From Choanephora cucurbitarum (lineage: Eukaryota; Mucoromycota; Mucoromycetes; Mucorales; Choanephoraceae), in contig JAIWNI010000255.1 of the NCBI GenBank assembly GCA_025331435.1, positions 1-16,415 on the forward strand: a stretch of 16,415 nucleotides of DNA. Direction: 5' to 3'. Below, piece after piece: positions 10,720 through 16,415 of this stretch. The translations under genes and the position numbers were made by a program. Position 1 is the first letter of the stretch, and the number at the start of each line of letters is the position of its first letter. Below the pieces are notes generated by a model. The model worked only from the letters and a program-made list of their open reading frames with translations, was not told the DNA's origin and did no database searches.

Positions 10720-10785
10720 CTTTATACAATACAATTAAAACGAGAGTTAGTTATATCGAATATCATATATAAATAAATAGCCTAC
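10720..10785 (-). other. Intron in the second transposase (66 bp, phase 2)
   Basis: Donor GTAGGC follows ..NMHPEHR (split Arg codon CG|T). A perfect CTAAC branch site follows, and the acceptor is the unusual TATAAAG. The next exon reads TKEVNMIQIALTPGKPKDL. This is the same place and phase as the intron at 3298-3358 in the other transposase. Confidence 0.75.
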
Positions 10786-11287
10786 CGATGTTCAGGGTGC
10801 ATGTTCATTACAAGACAATCGACGAGCACCTGATGTGTTTTTTTTGCGTATTTTTATGCTGGTAACCATCAACAAAAAGAAAAAGACAGATGGTGTTTGG
10901 ATGAACGAGCTTCTCATTCAATAAATGGCGAAAGTTTTTACCAGAAAAGATATCCTTGTAGCTGTTATTATTATTCAGATCCTCTTTCATAGAGTCATAG
11001 TCGTACTGCAACATGTCGAGGCTGTCGTCATTAGCATACGATTCAGTCAAAGCTTGCTTGATTGAAGTCTATGATATTTGGCGATGTGTTACAAGAACAG
11101 GCAGAGCCATATTTGAATCTCTATCGGTATTGTTTTTTTCTGCTTCTATCATTTCAAAGTTCTTGTATCTTTGCTGATTACATTCTGGATTGTTACATAT
11201 TACAATGAGCTTGAGGCAACAGGGTTTGATTCAGTAGTAACTCAAGGTTTGCAAGATCAGACTAGACTACTCAAGAGTATTCTCAAA

Positions 11288-11372
11288 CTGTGATATTAAG
11301 ATATTATAAGAGATCTTTTATTACTGATATTATATAACTAAAGTTTACCTGTGATATTAAGATATTATAAGA
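11288..11372. repeat. 24-bp direct repeat pair
   Basis: CTGTGATATTAAGATATTAT followed by AAGA occurs exactly at 11288-11311 and 11349-11372, 61 bases apart. It sits just outside the recognisable end of the minus-strand transposase. Confidence 0.8.
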
Positions 11373-11454
11373 TATAAAGAAATATAACTATCTTAACATC
11401 AAGGTCTTTTATACTATAGCGTTAATTGGGAGTTACTATTAAGTGTTGGAGTTT

Positions 11455-11473
11455 ACACTAGCAATGCTAGTGT
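11455..11473. repeat. Perfect 8-bp inverted repeat (ACACTAGC-AAT-GCTAGTGT)
   Basis: The 8+3+8 palindrome is exact. A looser second complement, CCTACACTGCTAGC near 11505-11518, could pair with the right arm (GCTAGTGTGGG), giving an alternative larger stem. A 66-codon open frame at 11477-11677 shows no protein-like features and is not called. Confidence 0.65.
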
Positions 11474-11695
11474 GGGATGAGTGAAATTCTTGCGGAGTAT
11501 ATATCCTACACTGCTAGCGAAGTTTTTCGAATTCAGCTGTGTAACGTCGGGACTTTCTTAGATTCCTTTTTTGGAACAAGCCAAATATGGGTTAGATTTA
11601 CTGGGGGTGGTGGGGGATTGGATGCCTCATTTAGAATTGGATGGTTACATAAAAAAAATAGCATTTTATTGGATTAAAATATTAAAATAAAATTC

Positions 11696-11889
11696 AGCTG
11701 CTACTAGGCATCGGATGGCTACCATTGGAAAATAGATACCAGGTTGGATAGATTGACCCTAGATACTACGCAGGCAGGCTGCAGGCTTCTGTAGCCATAA
11801 CCCGCCTACTTGGTATCTTAGGATAACCTATCCCACCCTGGTATCTATTTCCCAATGGTAGCCATCTAATGCTTAGCAACAAGCTGCTA
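11696..11889. mobile_element. Foldback MITE with long terminal inverted repeats
   Basis: The left arm 11704-11751 and right arm 11828-11881 are reverse complements with few differences. Shared blocks include GATGGCTACCATTGG and AAATAGATACCAGG. Weaker complementarity runs through the middle (CTAGATACTACG against the complement of CTTGGTATCTTAG), so nearly the whole 190 bases can fold back on itself. The octamer AGCTGCTA lies on both sides in direct orientation (11696-11703 and 11882-11889) and could be an 8-bp target-site duplication as made by hAT-type elements. It carries no coding capacity and would have to be moved by another element's transposase. Confidence 0.8.
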
Positions 11890-12295
11890 TTGATAGGTAG
11901 CTAATTGGCCTTTGCAGTGGCAGAGATATTACAAAGTGTTCAAAACAATCTACTTGAAAGGAAGTGTGAGTAATGGAACTTTTCTATTCAGAGTACTACT
12001 TACATCAAGACCATAGGCGAGATAGCACACATATCAGTCTATGTAATTAAGTTGCGTTAGTGATCGATATACTTTTGAAGTGAAAATCAAACTTACCAAC
12101 ACATCTTGACTTCGACATTACTAGAGCAAGCTTGAATGAGCAAAGTTAGAAACCTATTCCTTATTGCAGCAAAGCGACATGAAACTTACATTTACTATAC
12201 AGAGCTTGGCCTGCTATGAGTGTGTCATGTTGAAAGATTATAGAGTCAAAGATATTGTACTAAAAGAAATTAAGAAAAAAGATAAAAAATTTTTT
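11890..12295. other. Intergenic stretch between MITE and the 12388 gene
   Basis: I see no gene, repeat or terminal structure here. It is ordinary AT-rich DNA that must include the 5' end of the transposon carrying the next gene. Confidence 0.35.
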
Positions 12296-12340
12296 ATTGT
12301 CTTAAGATTTTAATTGTCTTAAGATTTTTTATTGTCTTAA
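12296..12340 (+). repeat. Three tandem ATTGTCTTAA units upstream of the transposase start
   Basis: ATTGTCTTAA occurs at 12296-12305, 12313-12322 and 12331-12340, spaced 17 and 18 bases and joined by AT-rich linkers (mostly GATTTT). The block ends 47 bases before the ATG at 12388, so it lies in the promoter or 5' leader. It may be a regulatory array or a transposase-binding array. Confidence 0.7.
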
Positions 12341-12387
12341 TTCGATTACACCCATTTTTTCTCTCAATTAAATACTTTCAAATCAAA

Positions 12388-15300
12388 ATGAGCCTCAACG
12401 AACAACCACAAAACGCACCTAAAAGACGCCGCATTGTTCAGTCTTCTCTTCCCAATACAGGCGTCATTGACTTTTCCGCCGAGTCGTCATATCATTGTCA
12501 ATATTGTACTTACCAGACCAACGAGCGCTCAAACTACGCCAAGCATGTACAGACACAACATCAAATTGTGGATTTAACTACTGATGTTGTTCAGCAAGAG
12601 ATACCTCAGAGCGACAGCCAAATGGAGAGTAGCCCTGTCGCTACCGATGAACATGACTGGGAAGAAAATGAAGGCAGCGATGATGATGATGTAGATGAAA
12701 ACGAAGATAACTGTAAGTGTTGAGCAGTGCATGAAAAAACGCATCTATTGCAATAAACATTGAGTTTAATGATGTTTCCTACTTAGATACCCAAGAGAAT
12801 CTTGAAGAATACCCCATGTCGACCGAAGAAACTATACCCAACCTACAACATCCATCATACCCTTTTGAAAGCCCACAACACTTCCTCTGCCATGCCTTTT
12901 TCAACGCTTCTGACAGCATGTACTCGGAGCATGATGTCAAAAAAATCATGAGTTTCGTAAGGCAGATTGTCAACCTAACAAATGACAACGAATTCACTCT
13001 GCCTTCCGACAACAAGATCATTGATTTCGCTAACAGTGTCAGAAGCAATATACCCACCTTTAATACCACAGAGCATGAGGCCGCCATTGCTAATACCGAC
13101 CAGAAGGCCAAATTCTATATGAATAAGCCTTCTGAATATATCAAGCATTTGGTGGCCAATCCTTCTAAATCAAATCAGCTATCCAGACTACCCGATTATA
13201 CCCCCAATGAAGGCATGCTCTTGAACCAGGCAGGGAAGTGGCGAGACCATCCTCTATTCCAGGCTCCATACGTTCAATATACCAGTGAGGATGGTTCTCG
13301 CAAACAAGATTTTTTTGTGGGCGATCATGTTTTATACCAAGGCAACCACTTCATCATATACCGCTTCTACACTTCCTCTCAAGTCATGATGGCTAAATGC
13401 TATCAGCTTGTGCCAGGAAGTTATATACCACCCAACTCCCCCCAATACCCATTTGTAATTATAGACTACCCCCATGATATCCCCCTACAACATTTGTACA
13501 TACTTCCCCTTACTCAGATCCCCCTCTCAACACTTCTAATACCTGTATATATTCCCAAAACACTTACCTTCCTATACCCCCAGGCTTATTTAAAGACCTT
13601 ATAACCCCTAAAACCATTGACGGCGTTTCCTATGCTAGGCTGGTCCGACGCCCCAATGGTGAACAACATTACATGAAAGTCCAGATTATACCCTACATTC
13701 TCTATACCGACGAAACATCTGGCAATACCTCAAAGCAGTATAACAAATTCGACAGTGTACAGATGGTCCCTGCTGCTTTGCCTATATCCGAAAGAAACAA
13801 AAGGGAGAACATGCACTTCATCTTGACGTCGAACAAGAAGCTCTCTGTTGTAGATATGCTACCTTCCCTGGTGGAAGATCTTGTATATATGGAAAGAGGT
13901 TTTGTAGCATATTCCTCTTTCTACGGGGAGGATGTCTTGGTAGTGTCTCCGCTTTGCTTTATTGCAGCAGATAACCCAAGACACGCCGAATTGTGCAATT
14001 TGATGGGTCACTCGGCCAATTACTTCTGTCGCAAATGCTTGCAAAAGAAGGGGCCGAACCCAAATACCCTCAAGCGCAACCCCACCTATACCCCAACCAT
14101 AGAAGATTTCCAAAAGCCTAAACACGAATGTCCATACCCAAACCACCAACAAGATACCTGCGTCCGAAGAAAATCAGATTTTATAGCTTTTGCTGATGGA
14201 TACCCCCACTTCCGCAACTTACAAGATACCACATTCAAGAAACTTGGATTCAAGAATGTCAGCGGATCAAAGGCTCTTTTAGCTCTGAAATCCTTTGATC
14301 CTGCTCTCGATACCCCTATAGAACTTCTACATACCCTACCCCTTGGTCTTGTGTCATATCTGGTCAAGCACCTCCAAAAAGAACCTCTTCTTAATACCCA
14401 ACAGAAAGAACGCCTTCAAAGGGGGCTGCAGGACTACAAGAAGAATGGAATTTCTTTCCCAAGAAATTTCACTCTTCAGATGAGGCACTGTGGCTCCTTT
14501 GTTGGCAGAGATTTCAAAATGCTTGCCCAGATTATACCCGTTGTCATGCGCAAGACCTTTAATACCCCGGATGACGCCAACCTTATACCCATAATGAACT
14601 GCTTTACCCAGGTTGGAAGACTCTGTTCACTCTTATACCACGAAAAGCACAACCATCGTTTCAGCGACTATATATCCCTTTTAGAAAAAACAATCGCTGA
14701 AACCTTGGAAAGTGTATACCGCTTTGATCTCTCAAATTTTATGAATATACCCTCTTTTGACAAGTCCCCCTACTCACATACCCTTAAAGTACATCCTACT
14801 CAATCATATCATCGATGATGTCAAGCGCTTTGGATCCCTGTTGAACTGCCATACCGAGCGTAGTGAGCAGTTCAATAAATTCATTCGCGAACGCATCACT
14901 TATACCAACCGCCAACATCCGTCAAGAGACGTTGCTGTTAAGTTTGGAAAGCATTTCATGCTTCAACACCTCGTCGGAGGCGGTTCATGGATACCTAAGG
15001 AACCTAAGATTATAGAACTATGGCTGGTCCAGCTGTCTCGACCTACTTTGTTGATCATCCTAGGGAGAGGCAGCTTTTCTTTGGTGCTGTTAGAGAGTTT
15101 GATACTCATGATACCCTTCTATCTCCCAAGCCAGGTCAAGTCGGTCTATATACCATATCCTATACCCTACATGGCCACTTGCTACCGCAGAAACTGTCTG
15201 GGCATTGTTGATTTCTACAGCAATGATACAACAAGGCTGGTTCCTTTGCGTATATCTGAAGACGTCAATCAATATACCTTCAGATCCCATTTATACCCTA

Positions 15301-15500
15301 ATCTTCTTCTTGATTGTGACAGTAATACCCTCCTACAGCCCTGCCCTGGTCAAGCAGTGGAATGTAATATAGACCATACCATACATGTATTTGATACCAA
15401 CCCTTTCATTGGCAACACTATTGTTGTCAATAGCTCCAAATTTGCTTCTCTTTGGCTGATAATTTTATATTATCAGCATAACTTTTTTAATGCACTTTAA
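12388..15500 (+). CDS. C2H2-finger transposase, Plavaka/KDZ-like, multi-exon
   Basis: ATG 12388 follows an A-rich leader. Exon 1 carries a C2H2 finger (YHCQYCTYQTNERSNYAKH, then HQ) and an acidic tail (EENEGSDDDDVDENED). Exon 2 (12787-13419) has a probable DNA-binding region ending near FHIIYRFYTS-like sequence (HFIIYRFYTSSQVMMAKCYQ). Exon 3 has the core block VVSPLCFIAADNPRHAELCN, then SANYFCRKC, and FDPALDTPIELLHTLPLGLV. Exon 4 reads IIDDVKRFGSLLNCHTERSEQFNKFIRER. These blocks are typical of fungal Plavaka/KDZ-type transposases. The frame changes near 13420 and 14714 can be explained by introns. Two further changes near 15019 and 15200 cannot easily, and probably compensate each other. No stop codon interrupts the assembled reading, so this is the youngest element here. 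It may be functional or only recently damaged. Confidence 0.75.
12713..12786 (+). other. Intron 1 of the 12388 transposase (74 bp, phase 1)
   Basis: Donor GTAAGT and acceptor CTACTTAG. Splicing joins the acidic exon 1 (..DENEDN) to YTQENLEEYPMSTEET in phase; without it exon 1 ends at a TGA at 12721. Confidence 0.85.
13420..13583 (+). other. Probable intron 2 of the 12388 transposase (164 bp; shorter version possible)
   Basis: Donor GTTATA (phase 1), CTAAT branch candidate near 13535 and acceptor CCCCCAG at 13583 give ..YQLVPG-S-LFKDLITPKTIDGVSY. A second acceptor, TACTCAG at 13517, is also in phase and gives a 98-bp intron with more coding sequence. The donor is not the favoured GTATGT or GTAAGT, so a plain frameshift is still possible. 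Confidence 0.5.
14714..14789 (+). other. Probable intron 3 of the 12388 transposase (76 bp, phase 0)
   Basis: Donor GTATAC and acceptor TTAAAG give ..TIAETLES joined to YILLNHIIDDVKRFG. The AAAG acceptor is unusual but resembles TATAAAG at the 10720 intron. A frameshift is the alternative. Confidence 0.5.
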
Positions 15501-15547
15501 TTTTTTTTGTTAAGTCATTTGAAACCCATATATACCCATTCACATCC

Positions 15548-15553
15548 AATAAA
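15548..15553 (+). terminator. Possible polyadenylation signal AATAAA of the 12388 transposase
   Basis: AATAAA lies 48 bases after the stop codon at 15498-15500, followed by T-rich sequence, as is usual for fungal 3' ends. Confidence 0.45.
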
Positions 15554-15788
15554 AATTCTTTTTTAGATGTTTTAAAGCTCCTTTTGGCCCAAATCGCCGT
15601 CTAAACGTGAATTACACAAAGTTTTTTTTTTACATCCAATTGCTATTCATTATTCAGATTTTTGTACACTTTATTACCATATTTAGATGAAATCTCTCTA
15701 AGAGTGTATTGATGGTGCAATTTGGGGTGTACGAGACACTTATAATTTATCCTAAAATGTGTGACCTGATGAGCTCACAACAATATGT
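15554..15788. other. Junction between the two convergent transposases
   Basis: No gene visible. T-rich runs and the 9-mer ACATCCAAT (15542-15550 and 15632-15640) are present, but no terminal inverted repeat could be assigned to either element. Confidence 0.35.
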
Positions 15789-15922
15789 TCACTTCAGGCT
15801 GGTTGGTAGGAAACAAAAAAACCCATTGATGCATACACCATGTTTAACTACCATCGTAGAGTCTCCTGTAACAAATCTTCTGTAAGTGTCTGGCGATTGC
15901 AAAAATTGACTAGTAAAGGGAC

Positions 15923-15982
15923 CTAATATACAATTTATTAGTTGAAAAAGACGGGTAGAGTAAAACCATCAGTTGTAGTTAC
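15923..15982 (-). other. Intron in the right-edge transposase (60 bp, phase 1)
   Basis: Donor GTAACT, CTAAT branch site and acceptor ATATTAG. Splicing joins ..SQFKKD-G to PFTSQFLQSPDTYRRF; the split codon is G|GT. Confidence 0.75.
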
Positions 15983-16162
15983 CATCTTTTTTAAATTGAG
16001 ATGCAAAATTCGCATTAAAGTAGTTGACTATGTCTCGTTGTTGTTAACGAGGAGTATCATGTTCCTCTAAAAGGCACATGAAACCCAATTTAGCCTTTTG
16101 AAACTCTATCAGAGTCTCACTAGATACCCGATTGATCTCTACAGGCTTTTGAAAAACAACTT

Positions 16163-16215
16163 CTATTAAGTATGAGTGAGAGTCTATACTTAAGCAGACT
16201 GATTATCAAGCTTAC
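16163..16215 (-). other. Intron in the right-edge transposase (53 bp, phase 1)
   Basis: Donor GTAAGC and acceptor CTTAATAG. Splicing joins ..ETSDIFT to E-VVFQKPVEINRVS with a split codon G|AA; reading through gives a TAA at 16190-16192. Confidence 0.75.
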
Positions 16216-16415
16216 CGGTGAAGATATCTGAAGTCTCAACTTCTTGTTCTTCTGCGATTGGCAAGTCAATTGTCATGGGGCTCTCAATGTTATCAGCGCC
16301 AATGGGATCAACTACTTCTGTATCACTTGAAAGATTGGCCTCTTCTGGTGCCTGATCAAGTTGATTACTTTCTAAAAAGTTTATTTAAAATTTAAGGGTA
16401 CACTGTTTCTCTTTC

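Larger units (their letters stand above)
8510..11260 (-). pseudogene. Second Tnp2-like transposase, three introns, heavily decayed
   Basis: A relative of the 2353 transposase on the opposite strand. From the N-terminal side it shows a cysteine module (PCCLK, CNNPEC, QQRY; about 11150-11240), ICLFLFVDGYQHK (about 10870, probable first catalytic Asp), IALTPGKPKDLVSFLHP (about 10650-10700), GNVAILGITGDIPGIAEV (about 10525-10575), YGCRICMVKADQ (about 10450-10490), FFGDELHMIGHGLGHMV (about 10200-10250), FFRAVDWQFFLLHIVPAIV (about 9960-10020), LYDLIKSYGPLRYYSCRSFERTI (about 9610-9690), GKVVVYLEHKHQEQIYHLA (about 9025-9085), and a C-terminus with VEDIITLAGFVRFNNHPNQF and VIWLDAMYYKKL. Between these lie many stops and frame changes; the N-terminal end is missing or unrecognisable. 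Block order matches the family, so identity is secure even though no long frame survives. Confidence 0.85.
12601..15536 (+). repeat. Dense one-strand field of ATACC / TATACCC motifs
   Basis: By hand count, ATACC occurs about 47 times on the plus strand between 12601 and 15536, and its complement GGTAT not at all. From base composition about three or four would be expected on one strand. The motif sits in all three codon phases (for example Asn-Thr AAT ACC, Tyr-Pro TAC CC, Ile-Pro ATA CCC). It also occurs inside the two less certain introns and in the 3' UTR (15532-15536). It is rare in exon 1 (one copy) and absent from the intron at 12713-12786. The transposase at 2353-5028 has none on its coding strand. 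Confidence 0.85.
15789..16384 (-). pseudogene. Partial Tnp2-like transposase, N-terminal region, runs toward the window edge
   Basis: On the minus strand three exons join in phase. The first (from about 16384, or from an acceptor at 16372) is acidic and Ser-rich: SNQLDQAPEEANLSSDTEVV, ending SDIFT. The second reads VFQKPVEINRVSSETLIEFQ and KLGFMCLLEEHD, then a TAA at 16044-16046 where Gln would fit (PR-stop-QQRDIVNYFN). The third reads PFTSQFLQSPDTYRRFVTGD and VVKHGVCINGFFCF; the last block corresponds to YDICINGCYCF in the 2353 transposase. Reading stops at TGA 15789-15791 and nothing of the catalytic region follows, so the gene is truncated there. The start is outside the window. It is convergent with the 12388 gene, with about 290 bases between stops. 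Confidence 0.7.

Noticed and set aside
11477..11677. Open frame of 66 codons on the plus strand
   Set aside because: No similarity to any family I know, starts inside a palindromic region and has a Gly run from a GGGGGTGG tract; not supported as a gene.
12779..13111. Open frame of 110 codons on the minus strand
   Set aside because: Antisense to exon 2 of the transposase and without family features.
13859..14367. Two open frames on the minus strand
   Set aside because: They are shadows of exon 3. Their repeated Gly-Val/Gly-Ile content comes from the complement of the ATACC motifs.
13198..15536. ATACC motifs as degenerate telomere repeats or a CRISPR-like array
   Set aside because: Spacing is irregular, the motif is embedded in coding sequence and there are no conserved longer repeats or tandem units.

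Overview
The window looks like a transposon-dense stretch of nuclear DNA from a filamentous fungus, most likely an early-diverging (Mucoromycota-type) lineage. The grounds are AT-rich DNA, short GT-AG introns of about 50-90 bp (several with a CTRAY branch site), standard stop codons, and a mix of Helitron-type helicase and several divergent Tnp2/Plavaka-like transposases. I saw no confident host housekeeping gene and no tRNA or rRNA. All identifications come from reading the sequence; no database was searched.

Layout, left to right. 2-1430 (+): 3' half of a Helitron-type PIF1 helicase, broken by frameshifts and stops. 1441-1740: a GC-rich cluster of short repeats and a hairpin. 1905-2085 (-): a C-terminal scrap of a Tnp2-like transposase, paralogous to the one at 8510-11260. 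2353-5028 (+): a nearly full-length Tnp2-like transposase pseudogene with one intron and several stops. 5030-8500: mostly without genes and purine-skewed, but 5529-6440 shows weak, repeated cysteine-containing peptide signatures on the minus strand. 8510-11260 (-): a second, older Tnp2-like pseudogene with three recognisable introns. 11288-11473: short direct and inverted repeats. 11696-11889: a foldback MITE. 12388-15500 (+): the best preserved gene, a multi-exon C2H2-finger transposase of the Plavaka/KDZ-like kind. 15789-16384 (-): an internal part of another transposase, converging on it and running off the window edge.

The most striking signal is in the 12388-15500 element. The pentamer ATACC (often TATACCC) occurs about 47 times on the coding strand and, by eye, not once on the other. 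It falls in all three codon phases and continues into the 3' UTR. The 2353-5028 transposase has none on its coding strand. Such a phase-independent, strand-specific motif field points to a nucleotide-level function (binding sites, RNA-level recognition or silencing evasion) laid over the coding sequence.

The genes do not form a pathway. They are independent mobile elements at different stages of decay, and several stops and active-site changes fit C-to-T (or G-to-A) mutation.
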